A program made the position numbers and the translations under genes. From Streptomyces sp. NRRL WC-3618 (GTDB lineage Bacteria; Actinomycetota; Actinomycetes; Streptomycetales; Streptomycetaceae): a DNA stretch of 27,685 nucleotides. Below are positions 1 through 9,358 of the stretch, in pieces; position 1 is the stretch's first letter; each line of letters opens with the position of its first letter. The stretch is from positions 1-27,685 of the forward strand of contig NZ_LGDW01000005.1 of assembly GCF_001280005.1 (NCBI RefSeq). The letters run 5' to 3'. Under the pieces are notes generated by a model, which saw only the letters and a list, made by a program, of their open reading frames with translations, did no database searches and was not told the origin of the DNA.

Positions 1-18
1 CCGGACTACCCTGCACAC

Positions 19-675
19 ATGCCCCCCGCCGCCCCCGCCTACCGTCGCCTGAGCGTCGAGGAACGGCGCAGCCAACTCCTCGAAGCCGCCCTCACCCTCT
101 TCGCCCACCGCACCCCCGAAGAGGTCTCCCTCGACGACGTCGCGGAGGCGGCCGGAGTCTCCCGCCCCCTCGTGTACCGCTACTTCCCCGGCGGCAAGCA
201 GCAGCTGTACGAGGCCGCGCTCCGCTCCGCCGCCGAGGAACTGGAACTCTGCTTCGACGAACCCCCCGAGGGCCCGCTTCCCGAGCGTCTCTCCCGCGCC
301 CTGGACCGCTATCTCACCTTCGTCGACGAGCACGACGCCGGTTTCAGCGCCCTACTCCAGGGCGGCAGCGTCGTCGAGACGTCCCGTACGACGGCCATAG
401 TGGACCGGGTCCGCCGTACCGCCGCCGCGCACATCCTCAGTCACCTCGGGGTCGCGGAACCCGGCCTCCTGCTGCGGATGACCGTACGGATGTGGATCAC
501 CGCGGTCGAGGCGGCCTCGCTGATCTGGCTGGACGAGGAGAAGGAGCCGCCGGTGGACGAGCTGCGGGACTGGCTGGTGGAGCAGTTCACGGCGGTCCTC
601 GCGGTGACGGCGGGACGCGACCCGCAGACCGCGGCGGTCGTCCGCGACGCGCTGGGCGCGGATACCGGAAACTGA
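19..675 (+). CDS. TetR/AcrR family transcriptional regulator
   Basis: A 218-residue protein with the usual TetR layout and length. The N-terminal DNA-binding domain covers about residues 14-60 and carries the typical pattern of a hydrophobic helix, the segment VSLDDVAEAAGVSRPLVYRYF as the helix-turn-helix, and the glycine/lysine stretch that leads into the ligand-binding helices. The rest (about 65-210) is all-helical and ligand-specific, so the inducer cannot be read from it. The ATG at 19 is close to the window edge, so its promoter lies mostly outside. The small gene starting at 680 begins 4 bp after its stop and is probably co-transcribed. A repressor role is family knowledge; the targets are unknown. 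Confidence 0.9.
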   Translation: MPPAAPAYRRLSVEERRSQLLEAALTLFAHRTPEEVSLDDVAEAAGVSRPLVYRYFPGGKQQLYEAALRSAAEELELCFDEPPEGPLPERLSRALDRYLTFVDEHDAGFSALLQGGSVVETSRTTAIVDRVRRTAAAHILSHLGVAEPGLLLRMTVRMWITAVEAASLIWLDEEKEPPVDELRDWLVEQFTAVLAVTAGRDPQTAAVVRDALGADTGN

Positions 676-679
676 TCCC

Positions 680-1000
680 GTGAAGAGCCAAGACACCGCC
701 TTCGAGGGCGGCCCCCTGGACGGCCGTGTGCTGCCCATCATGCTCGGCCCGACCGGCCACCCACCGAAGACGTACAGGGTCCCGGTGCCGGACGCGGCGG
801 GCGGCCCCCCGACCGTGCTGGTCTACCGGCGCGTACCCAGTGGACGCCCGGGAAAGCTGGGCCTGATCCCGGGCTGGAAGTACACGTACGACCCCGAGGG
901 CGAGAAGGCCGACGACGGCAAGCTGCGGTGGCCGTGGTCGAAACCGGGCGCGAAACCAGGCGCCACGCCGCACGGCAAGCCGGACGACACCGACGGGTGA
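680..1000 (+). CDS. Small conserved hypothetical protein
   Basis: A 106-residue protein starting at GTG 680, 4 bp after the TetR stop, so probably in the same transcript. A weak GGAAA at 666-670 could serve as ribosome binding site. The sequence opens with a glycine-rich FEGGPLDGRVLP segment, has a central VYRRVP motif and a WKYTYDPEG motif, and ends in a Lys/Pro/Gly-rich tail that looks disordered. There is no signal peptide or membrane segment. I recognise it only as the type of short hypothetical protein common in Streptomyces and can assign no function. The coding frame is supported by high G/C at third codon positions and its tight placement behind the regulator. Confidence 0.7.
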   Translation: MKSQDTAFEGGPLDGRVLPIMLGPTGHPPKTYRVPVPDAAGGPPTVLVYRRVPSGRPGKLGLIPGWKYTYDPEGEKADDGKLRWPWSKPGAKPGATPHGKPDDTDG

Positions 1001-1103
1001 CGGGGTTGGGCCGAACCGCGCACGCTCGGCGCGCGGACCTCGCGCCCGCGTCACAAGCTCGCGGTGCGGAGCGGAAGGGCCGCCTCGCACCGGAGGTGAT
1101 GAC

Positions 1104-2326
<1,223 letters not shown>

Positions 2327-2354
<28 letters not shown>

Positions 2355-3580
2355 GCGGCCGTCTTCTCCGGCTCGTAGAAGAAGTTCTCGAAGTCCGACG
2401 GGTCGTCGAAGGCGTTGGCGAAGCGGTGGGCCACCGGGGGCAACTGGCCTGCCGCGCCAAGGAGGTTGACGATGTGCTCCGGCGGCGGGCTGAGCATCGC
2501 GTTGGTCCACTTGGTGACGTGCTGGGCGGTGTCCCAGTAGCGGTCGAAGGTGGCCCGCATCCAGGTCTCGTCGAACTCCTTCTCGCCCTGTTCGAGGATC
2601 GAGGCGAGGTACGAAGCCGCGCATTTCGAGGCGGAGTTGGAGCCCTGTCCGGTGATCGGGTCGTTCGCCACGACCACGTCGGCCAGACCGAGGACCAGGC
2701 CGCCGCCGGGCAGCCGGCCGACCGGGTTACGGACAATGGGGGCGTAGCGGCCGGCCAACGTGCCGCCGACATCGGTGAGTTCGGCCTTGGTGGCCCGCGC
2801 GTACTCCCACGGCGTGAACCGCTCCATGAGTTCCAGGGTCAGGGAGAGGTGTTCGGCCGGGTCACGGACGTCGTGGAAGACGTCGAGGGGGCCGCCGGGT
2901 ATGCCTTCCCAGAACAGGATGTCGGCGCGGCCCGAGGTGGTGAGCGTCGGCATGACGAACAGCTCACCGACGCCCGGGACCAGGTTGCAGCGCACCGCGT
3001 CCATGTCGGGATGCTCGGGGCGCGGGTCCAGGCCGTGGACGTAGGAGACGGCCAGCGCGCGCTGGGGCTCGCGGTAGGGGGAGCGCGCGGGGTCGCGGGT
3101 GAACATCGACACCAGCTCGCCCTTGCCCGCCGAGACGAGGATCAGGTCGTACGTGCGGGAGAAGTAGTCGAGGTCGCCGACCGCCGCGCCGTGGATGACC
3201 AGTTGGCCGCCGCGCTGGGAGAACGTCTCCATCCAGCCGGCCATCTTCACCCGCTGGTCGACCGACTGCGCGTAGCCGTCGAGGGTGCCGACCCAGTCGA
3301 TAGCGCGCTGCGTCGGGCCCGGATCGTGCGAGCCCGGGGCCGCGACCGAGACGCCGAGTCCTTCGATCTTCGGGGCCTGGGACTCCCAGAAGTTCAGCTG
3401 GAGATCGCGCTCGTGCTGGAGGGCGGTGTGGAACATGCACTGGGTGGACAAGACCCGGCCGGACCGGACCTCGTCCGAGGTCCGGTTGGACATCAACGTG
3501 ACCTCGTACCCGTGCGACTGGAGTCCGAGGGCTGTCTGAAGTCCGGCCTGACCGGCTCCGACGACGAGTATCTTCCGCAT
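2327..3580 (-). CDS. StyA-like FAD-dependent monooxygenase (conservon-associated)
   Basis: A 417-residue flavoprotein. It opens with a Rossmann FAD-binding motif GAGQAG at 8-13. A second FAD motif, GLADVVVANDPITGQGSN, lies at about 298-315 and is typical of the styrene monooxygenase/group E flavin monooxygenases. Known members epoxidise or oxidise small hydrophobic substrates using FADH2 supplied by a separate reductase; no reductase gene is visible here. The ATG at 3580 is preferred over an open frame reaching 3904 because AAAGGGAGAG precedes it closely and the FAD motif then sits at the N-terminus. It begins 35 bp after cvnD on the same strand, so it is likely the last gene of the conservon. 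The substrate is unknown. Confidence 0.85.
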
Positions 3581-3615
3581 ACGGTCTGGTCTCTCCCTTT
3601 GTCGCGGGCTGTGTC

Positions 3616-4281
3616 TTACTCGGGAGTGGCGTCCAGCGCGTGCCCCACCAGAGCGAGCAGGGTCTCGATCACCGGGAGGCGGCGCCGCGCGTCCATGATC
3701 ATGACGGGTATGTGCGCGGGCACGGTGAGCGCGTCCCGCACGTCCTCGGCGTCGAACTCGGGGCTGCCGTCGAAGTGGTTGACGGCCACGACGTACGGCA
3801 GCCCGCTGCTCTCGAAGTAGTCGAGCGCCGGGAAGCAGTCCTTCAGCCGCCGGGTGTCGGCCAGTACGACCGCGCCGATCGCGCCGCGCACCAGGTCGTC
3901 CCACATGAACCAGAACCGCTGCTGGCCCGGCGTACCGAAGAGGTAGAGCACCAGGTCGTCGTCGAGCGTGACGCGGCCGTAGTCCATCGCCACGGTCGTC
4001 GTGTGCTTGTCCGGGGTCGCGGTGAGGTCGTCGGTGCCCTCACTCGCCTCGGTCATCAGCGCCTCCGTCTGGAGGGGCTCGATCTCCGAGATGGTGCCGA
4101 CCATCGTGGTCTTGCCGACGCCGAAGCCGCCCGCGATCACGATCTTCGTGGCGATCGGCACCCGGGTGCGGTCCTCCTGCCACGGCCGCATCTCCTCGTC
4201 CCGCAGAGGATGTCGGCCTTCCGGCGGAAGATGGAGAAGCGGGGAGACCCCCCTGGCGACGTCAGAGACGACGGAGTCCAC
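3616..4281 (-). CDS. cvnD: Conservon small GTPase, CvnD
   Basis: A 221-residue Ras-like GTPase of the conservon type (ATP/GTP-binding protein family, related to MglA). The P-loop GGFGVGKTT is at 51-59, the switch II motif GTPGQ at 116-120, and NHFD at 168-171 replaces the classical NKxD base-recognition motif, as is usual in this family. The GTG start at 4281 lies inside the end of cvnC (20-bp overlap), which suggests translational coupling. The first 40 residues before the core are variable. In studied conservons CvnD binds the CvnA-B-C partners near the membrane and its nucleotide state is thought to relay the signal; that is family knowledge, not shown by this sequence. Confidence 0.92.
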   Translation of the reverse strand: MDSVVSDVARGVSPLLHLPPEGRHPLRDEEMRPWQEDRTRVPIATKIVIAGGFGVGKTTMVGTISEIEPLQTEALMTEASEGTDDLTATPDKHTTTVAMDYGRVTLDDDLVLYLFGTPGQQRFWFMWDDLVRGAIGAVVLADTRRLKDCFPALDYFESSGLPYVVAVNHFDGSPEFDAEDVRDALTVPAHIPVMIMDARRRLPVIETLLALVGHALDATPE

Positions 4282-4669
4282 TCAGCACCCTTTCCAGCAG
4301 CGCGCGGTCCGGCTGCCTCGGCCCGTGGCCGGTTCCGTACACACGTATCTTTCCCTGGTCCGCGAGATCGCTGAGGAGCACGCGGACCACGCCCAGCGGC
4401 ATCCTCATCAGGGCGGAGATCTCGGCCACCGTACGCATCCGGCGGCACAGTTCGACGATGGCCCGCAGCTCAGGCACGACCCGGGTGCTGAGGGAACCAT
4501 TCTCCAGTTCCCTGCGCTCCTCGGGCGCTTCGATCGCGGCGACGAACGTCTCGACGAGGAGGACATGGCCGAAGCGGGTCCGGCCGCCGGTCAGCGAGTA
4601 CGGGCGTACCCGGGCCGGTTTTCGGTCGCCGCCCCGGACGGGAAGCTTGGGAGTGCCCGGCGTACTCAC
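4262..4669 (-). CDS. cvnC: Conservon DUF742 protein, CvnC
   Basis: A 135-residue DUF742 protein. It has the basic YSLTGGRT segment at about 24-31 and a C-terminal helix-turn-helix-like region, with ISALMRMPLGVVRVLLSDLADQG as its core. DUF742 proteins occur almost only between the roadblock and GTPase genes of actinobacterial conservons. The GTG start at 4669 overlaps the TGA of cvnB (GTGA), and its own stop lies inside cvnD. A winged-helix-like fold suggests a protein- or DNA-binding adaptor, but its biochemical role is not settled. Confidence 0.92.
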   Translation of the reverse strand: MSTPGTPKLPVRGGDRKPARVRPYSLTGGRTRFGHVLLVETFVAAIEAPEERRELENGSLSTRVVPELRAIVELCRRMRTVAEISALMRMPLGVVRVLLSDLADQGKIRVYGTGHGPRQPDRALLERVLSGLRRL

Positions 4670-5220
4670 TTGGCGCCCTCCGCCGTACGGCCCCGCACGG
4701 TCCTGACGGCCATCGGAGCGACCCCGGCGGGCTCGTCGTCCGCCGCGCCGCGTTCGATCGACTCCCGTAGTTCACTGCGGAGTTCGGGGGTCAGGACGTG
4801 TCCGGCACGGCCCACGAAGAGTGCCATGTGGTACGCCACCACGCTCATGTCGCAGTCCGGGGAGCCGTGCACACCGAGCAGTGAGCCGTCGCTGATCGAC
4901 ATCACGAAGAGGGTGCCGTCCTCCATCGCGACCATGGTCTGCTTGACCCCGCCGTAGTCCATCAGCTTGGCGGCGCCGATGGTGAGGCTGCCGATGCCGG
5001 AGACGATCGTGGCGAGATCTGCTGCGGAGCCTCTGGGGCCGGCCGGCCGGTCGGGCCGGCGTTCCGCGTTCCTGTCCGGGTCGGACGAGAGCAGGAGCAG
5101 GCCGTCGGAGGAGACGACCGCGACCGATGTGAGTCCCGGCACCTCCTCGACGAGATTGGTCAGCAGCCAGTGCAGGTTGCGGGCTTCACTACTCAGGCCG
5201 AAGGTACTGGGCGCGGTCAA
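4666..5220 (-). CDS. cvnB: Conservon roadblock/LC7 protein, CvnB
   Basis: A 184-residue roadblock/LC7 domain protein. The core covers about residues 10-150: an N-terminal helix containing LHWLLTNLVEEVPGL, the strand VAVVSSDGLLLLSS, a variable Arg/Pro insert, then the ATIVSGIGSL helix and the strand region ending near the conserved SPDCDMSVVAYHM segment. Roadblock proteins act with MglA/Ras-type GTPases, fitting a role as partner or regulator of CvnD. The start is TTG at 5220, overlapping the TGA of cvnA (TTGA), so translation is probably coupled to cvnA. The Arg/Pro-rich insert at about 49-66 is longer than I would expect for the family. Confidence 0.9.
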   Translation of the reverse strand: MTAPSTFGLSSEARNLHWLLTNLVEEVPGLTSVAVVSSDGLLLLSSDPDRNAERRPDRPAGPRGSAADLATIVSGIGSLTIGAAKLMDYGGVKQTMVAMEDGTLFVMSISDGSLLGVHGSPDCDMSVVAYHMALFVGRAGHVLTPELRSELRESIERGAADDEPAGVAPMAVRTVRGRTAEGAK

Positions 5221-8099
5221 CTGCTTGCCTCCTCGACAGTTCCCCCCGTGGTTTCTTCGGCACGCGCCGGCGGCGCCGTGCGTGCCGGGTGCTCCGTCTG
5301 TGCTGTCTGTGGTGCCGGAACCGGCTGTCCCGTCCGTTCCGCGATCTCGGCCTCCACGTCACGGCGTCCGTCGCGCGCGCCCCGCTGGAATCCGCCGAGC
5401 CTGCGGCGCAGGGCCTCCGCGTCGACGGCTCCGATGCGTGAGGTCGGCGGCGCCACGGGCGCGGTGATCTTCGGGGTCCGCTTGGGCAGCCCCTTGTCGG
5501 TGACCGGCTCCTCCTCGGCGCGCTCGTGCGCGTCGGGGCCGATGGCGTAGGGGTCGGGGACGTCTGGGTCGATGCGACGCGGGTCGGGAGCCGTGGGGAC
5601 GGCCGGCTCGAGGGCGTCCTCGGCCGGGGGCACCGGCAGGAGGAGTTCCATGGTGATCTCGGACGCGGGAAGGGGCTCGGGGTCCGGCTCCGGTGCGGCC
5701 GGGGCGGCCTCGGCGTCGGCTTCCGCGTTCCGTACGGCCCGCTCGGCCAGGGCGATCATGAGGTCCGGGGCGTCGGAGGCCGGGATCGGGTCCTCGGCCG
5801 GGGCTTCACCCGACTCCGCCTCCGACTCTGCGGTCGGCTCCCCGCGCAGTTCCCCGTGCGGCTCGCCTTCCGGCTCCTCCGCCTCCGAACGTCCTTGCAG
5901 GACATTGGAGTTGACTTCCGCGTCGATTCCCGGGAAGGACAGCGTCGACGCCGCCGACGGCGTGACGACGGCCGGGTCCGGGGCCAGCAGCGCCTTCGGC
6001 AGGACGACGACCGCCGCGACACCGCCCTCCCTCTGCTCCCGCAGCTGCACCCGCACTCCGTGCCGGTGCGCGAGCCGCGCGACGACGTACAGCCCGAGCC
6101 CGATCCCGTCGCCACCCTCGCTCTCCTCGTCCTCGGCCGCCTCGTGCGGCGCGTCCGGATCGAAGTCGGCGAGGCGGGAGTTGAGGCGGACCAGGCGCTC
6201 GGCGGTCATGCCGATGCCCTCGTCCTGGACGGAGAGCATGATCTCGCCGCTCTCCAGGAGCCAGCCGGAGATCTCCACCGGGAGCTCGGGCGGGGTGAAC
6301 GAGGTGGCGTTCTCCAGGAGTTCGGCCAGCAGATGGCTGACGTCGTCGGCGGCGAACCCGGCGAGATGCGCATGCGGCGGCAGCGCGGCGATACGTACCC
6401 GCTCGTACCGCTCGATCTCGCTCACGGCGGCGCGGACCACGTCGACGAGCGGGACGGGATTCGTGTGCTGCTGGCCGTGTTCGACGCCGGCGAGGACGAG
6501 GAGGTTCTCGCTGTGCCGGCGCATCACGGTGGCGAAGTGGTCGAGCTTGAAGAGGGTGGCGAGCCGGTCCGGGTCCTGCTCGCGCTCCTCCATGCCCTCG
6601 ATGACGGCGAGTTGACGCTCGACCAGGCCGAGGGTACGCAGCGCGAGGTTCACGAAGGTGCCGTGGACGCTGTCCCGGGTGCGCGTCAACTGTGCGGCGG
6701 CGTCGTCGAGTTCGGCGCGCAGTTCCTCGCGGGCGTCCGCCATCTTCTGGCGCTGGCCGACCAGGTGTTTGCGGTCGGACTCCAGGGTGGCGATGCGCTC
6801 GTGGACGGAGAGGGCGCGCGCGTGCAGGGCGTTGACGGAGCGGACGACCTGGGCGAACTCGTCGTTGCGGCCGGTGAACTTGACCGGTTCCTCGGCGAGC
6901 GGGTCGGCGGCCTCGGCGAGCCTGGCGGTGCCCCGGCGCAGCACGGACAGCGGGCGGGTGAGGGAGCGGGCCATGGCGGTGGCGATACCGACGGCGACCA
7001 GGACGAGGGCGCCGAGGGCGGCGATCCGGATCTCCAGGTCGGTGACGTCGTCGTCGCGGAGCTGGACGAGGGCCTTGGTGCGGCGGTCGTAGAGGGAGGA
7101 CTCGACGCCGCGCATCAGCTCGACGCGGGCGGAGAGGGCCGCGTCCGCGGCGCTGAGGCCGGTGCCGAGGTCGCGGGAGGACAGCGTGGGCTGGTCGGTG
7201 AGCGAGGCGAGGTACTTGTCGGCGCTGTCGACCTCGGGTCCGGTGACCGTCGAGTCGTAGCTGCCGACGGCGGCCTCGGGGGCGTTCTCGCGGAAGTCGC
7301 CGAGCGCCGCGTCCGAGCGCAGGCGGGCCTGCTGGGCGGCGGCGCTGAGCGCGTCCCGCTGCTTGGCGTTCGCCGGGGTGGTGACCGTCTGCTCGGAGGT
7401 CAGTCCGGTGATCGGGTTGTACACGCTCTCGGTGGACGTCGGCACACTGAGCGCGGCCAGCAGGAGACCCCGGGCGGCGGCGGCCTGCTGGACGGCGGAG
7501 TCGAGCTCGGCGAGGGCGTACGCGCCGGCGCCCGCGCGGGGCGGCTGCTTCTCGGCCAGTTGCCCGGCGAGGCGGTGCAGTGAGGCGATGGCCGCGGTGT
7601 ACGACTGGTGCGCCTGGAGGGCGGTGTTCTTCCCGGTGAGTGCCCCTTCGCGCAACGACTTGATGCCGTCGAGGTCGACGAGCAGCGCGGGCGGGGTGTC
7701 GGGGTTCGCGCGCAGGTCGCCGACCTGCCGGTCGACGCGGGCGGTGCGCTGCGCGGAGGGGGCCTTCACCTTGGCGCGGCCGGCGGCGAGGTAGACGGTG
7801 ACCTCGTCGCGTTCGTCGGCGAGCGAGTGGGCGAGGGTCAGGGCGTCCTGGGTCCGGGCCGCGAGGGTGACCAGGCTCTGGGAGTCGTGGAGCTGGGAGG
7901 AGGCTGCGATGACGGACGGGGCACCGGCCCCGGCGATCGCGGCGGCCACGACGGCGACGGCCACGATGAGCCGGTTGCGGACGTGGGCGGGTCGTCCCCG
8001 GCCCGCGGGATCGGTCGGGGCGCCACCGGCAGTGCTCCCTGCGGGAGGTGTCTGCCTGCCTGTGCGCCGAGGCCGCGTCTTCTGCACCGGTGCTCGCAT
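5217..8099 (-). CDS. cvnA: Conservon sensor histidine kinase-like protein, CvnA
   Basis: A 960-residue membrane sensor. The order is a basic N-terminus, TM1 at about 43-66, an extracellular helical domain of the nitrate/nitrite-sensor (NIT) type at about 70-350, TM2 at about 358-377, HAMP at 378-430, a coiled coil, a dimerisation helix with His521 in KLDH, and an ATPase domain with N-box (594-601), DEGIG (626-630) and GDGIGLGL (663-670). A long Glu/Ala/Pro-rich tail of about 250 residues follows. I chose ATG 8099; the frame also extends to a TTG at 8162 that lacks a good ribosome binding site. No cognate response regulator is adjacent; in conservons the signal passes to CvnB-D instead. A tandem repeat lies just upstream. 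Confidence 0.92.
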   Translation of the reverse strand: MRAPVQKTRPRRTGRQTPPAGSTAGGAPTDPAGRGRPAHVRNRLIVAVAVVAAAIAGAGAPSVIAASSQLHDSQSLVTLAARTQDALTLAHSLADERDEVTVYLAAGRAKVKAPSAQRTARVDRQVGDLRANPDTPPALLVDLDGIKSLREGALTGKNTALQAHQSYTAAIASLHRLAGQLAEKQPPRAGAGAYALAELDSAVQQAAAARGLLLAALSVPTSTESVYNPITGLTSEQTVTTPANAKQRDALSAAAQQARLRSDAALGDFRENAPEAAVGSYDSTVTGPEVDSADKYLASLTDQPTLSSRDLGTGLSAADAALSARVELMRGVESSLYDRRTKALVQLRDDDVTDLEIRIAALGALVLVAVGIATAMARSLTRPLSVLRRGTARLAEAADPLAEEPVKFTGRNDEFAQVVRSVNALHARALSVHERIATLESDRKHLVGQRQKMADAREELRAELDDAAAQLTRTRDSVHGTFVNLALRTLGLVERQLAVIEGMEEREQDPDRLATLFKLDHFATVMRRHSENLLVLAGVEHGQQHTNPVPLVDVVRAAVSEIERYERVRIAALPPHAHLAGFAADDVSHLLAELLENATSFTPPELPVEISGWLLESGEIMLSVQDEGIGMTAERLVRLNSRLADFDPDAPHEAAEDEESEGGDGIGLGLYVVARLAHRHGVRVQLREQREGGVAAVVVLPKALLAPDPAVVTPSAASTLSFPGIDAEVNSNVLQGRSEAEEPEGEPHGELRGEPTAESEAESGEAPAEDPIPASDAPDLMIALAERAVRNAEADAEAAPAAPEPDPEPLPASEITMELLLPVPPAEDALEPAVPTAPDPRRIDPDVPDPYAIGPDAHERAEEEPVTDKGLPKRTPKITAPVAPPTSRIGAVDAEALRRRLGGFQRGARDGRRDVEAEIAERTGQPVPAPQTAQTEHPARTAPPARAEETTGGTVEEASS

Positions 8100-8122
8100 T
8101 CCTGACTCGTGTGCCCATGGGC

Positions 8123-8160
8123 CCGGGTGACGATCCGTCGGACCGGGATGACAATCCGTC
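8123..8160. repeat. Tandem 20-bp repeat upstream of cvnA
   Basis: Two adjacent near-copies, CCGGGTGACGATCCGTCGGA (8123-8142) and CCGGGATGACAATCCGTC (8143-8160), with a one-base insertion and one substitution between them. Read on the cvnA sense strand, each contains GAC-N5-GTC. It begins 24 bp upstream of the chosen cvnA start, so it would lie in the leader or promoter. It could be an operator, or merely a leader duplication. Confidence 0.6.
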
Positions 8161-8291
8161 AACTGCCTGGCCGCCCGGATGGTTCTGGCCTGCCGCTCAC
8201 CCGGTTACGGTCCCGGTTCTCCGGCACGGCCCGGCTCCCGACCCTCCCATGCCCGTGGGCGGGGAGCGCGCGTCACCTGACCCGCCACTCA

Positions 8292-8319
8292 AAGGAGTGA
8301 ACATCAAGGAGTCAACATC
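8292..8319 (+). repeat. Tandem 14-bp repeat AAGGAGTSAACATC
   Basis: Two adjacent 14-bp units, AAGGAGTGAACATC (8292-8305) and AAGGAGTCAACATC (8306-8319), differ at one base. Each contains a Shine-Dalgarno-like AAGGAG. They lie about 220 bp upstream of the phosphatase start. No convincing short gene begins after either copy. Confidence 0.65.
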
Positions 8320-8538
8320 GGCGGGGAGTTGGCGGCAAGTTCCTCTGGCCTGTGCTGTGGCTGTGCCGGGCAGGCCGGTTGGACGTGGGCGGCGGGCTTT
8401 GACATTATCCGCCGCGACGTCTTCACGAACCAGCCCATTACCTCCCAGAACAGGCGGCTTATCGGCGGTCGCACGCCGTTTCCGCAATCGTTGCCAGCCT
8501 TTCGAGAAGTTTGTGGAGGGCTCGTGGAGACTGGCTGG

Positions 8539-9330
8539 ATGCGCACTGAACTCGTCACGGAGCCCGGCGATCCGGCCCGCCCCAATGAGGACTTCGCGGC
8601 GATCGGACTCCCCGCCTCAGGGCAGGGCGGTTCGCTCGTCCTGCTGGACGGGGTCACTCCCCCGAGAACGGGCACGGGCTGTCTGCATTCCGTCCCCTGG
8701 TACACGGCCCGGCTCGGCGGTGCGCTGACCGAACTGTCGCTTTCGCTCCGGGATATGCCCCTGACGGAGGTACTGGCGGCGGCCATCTCTCGTACCGCCG
8801 AGGCCCACACGCAAACCTGTGACCTTTCTCACCCGCGTACGCCTCAGGCAACCGTGGTTCTCGCCCGCTGGTCCCCGGCCACCGTCGAGCACCTGGTGCT
8901 GTCCGACGCCGCCCTGCTGACCGAGTCCCCGGACGGCACGGTCATCGCACACCTGGACGACCGGCTGTCCCGTGTCCCACGCGCCTGTCTGGCCTCGGAC
9001 GCGATCGCCGACGCGACGGTACGGAACAAGGAGTGCGGCTTCTTCACGGCGGCGGCCGATCCGTCGGTGGCGGCCCGCGCGGTGACGGGCTCGCTGCCGC
9101 GCGCGGAGGTGCGCGCCCTGGCCGCCCTGACGGACGGGGCGACCCGCTGGGTGGAGAGGTTCGGCGAGGGCGACTGGACGGCCTGCTTCACCGCCGTACG
9201 CAAGGAGGGCGCGGGGGCGCTGGTGCACCGCGTACGGGAGCTGGAGCGGGCGGACGCGGAGGGGGGCCGGCTGCGCCTGGGCCGCGCCAAGACGCACGAC
9301 GACGCGACGGTGGCGTACGTGGAGCTGTGA
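8539..9330 (+). CDS. PP2C-like serine/threonine phosphatase domain protein
   Basis: A 263-residue cytosolic protein matching the PP2C/PPM fold in its spaced acidic motifs: RPNEDF near residue 16, LLDGV near 38, LSDAALL in the centre, TDGATR near 200, and HDDATVAYVEL at the C-terminus. These aspartates would bind the Mn/Mg pair used for phosphoserine/threonine hydrolysis. The motif after the first acidic residue differs from classical PP2C (DGV rather than DGxGG), so activity is likely but unproven. The ATG at 8539 follows GGAG at 8526-8529; an in-frame GTG at 8524, after GGAGG at 8515-8519, is a close alternative. It diverges from cvnA and has no partner kinase gene nearby. Its 3' end faces the MarR gene. 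Confidence 0.8.
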   Translation: MRTELVTEPGDPARPNEDFAAIGLPASGQGGSLVLLDGVTPPRTGTGCLHSVPWYTARLGGALTELSLSLRDMPLTEVLAAAISRTAEAHTQTCDLSHPRTPQATVVLARWSPATVEHLVLSDAALLTESPDGTVIAHLDDRLSRVPRACLASDAIADATVRNKECGFFTAAADPSVAARAVTGSLPRAEVRALAALTDGATRWVERFGEGDWTACFTAVRKEGAGALVHRVRELERADAEGGRLRLGRAKTHDDATVAYVEL

Positions 9331-9358
9331 GGAGCTCCGAGGGCGGGCGGCCGGGGCC

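Larger units (their letters stand above)
8100..8538. other. Divergent intergenic region between cvnA and PP2C-like gene
   Basis: A 439-bp spacer that must hold the promoters of both divergent genes. No convincing gene is visible; the open frames through it lack ribosome binding sites and recognisable sequence. It contains two short tandem repeats (8123-8160 and 8292-8319) and a TTGACA at 8399-8404 pointing rightward without a good -10 partner. This is unusually rich in repeats for a region that otherwise has almost none. Confidence 0.6.

Noticed and set aside
5526..7583. A 685-codon plus-strand open frame opposite cvnA.
   Set aside because: Low-complexity Gly/Val/Arg/Asp translation typical of a shadow frame; cvnA has complete domains on the other strand.
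8399..8430. TTGACA at 8399-8404 as a phosphatase promoter.
   Set aside because: No TANNNT hexamer at 16-19 bp downstream, so the -35 match alone is not enough.
8297..8728. Possible leader peptide starting at GTG 8297 within the 14-bp repeat.
   Set aside because: No properly spaced ribosome binding site, no recognisable peptide, and the frame runs on into the phosphatase gene in the wrong phase.
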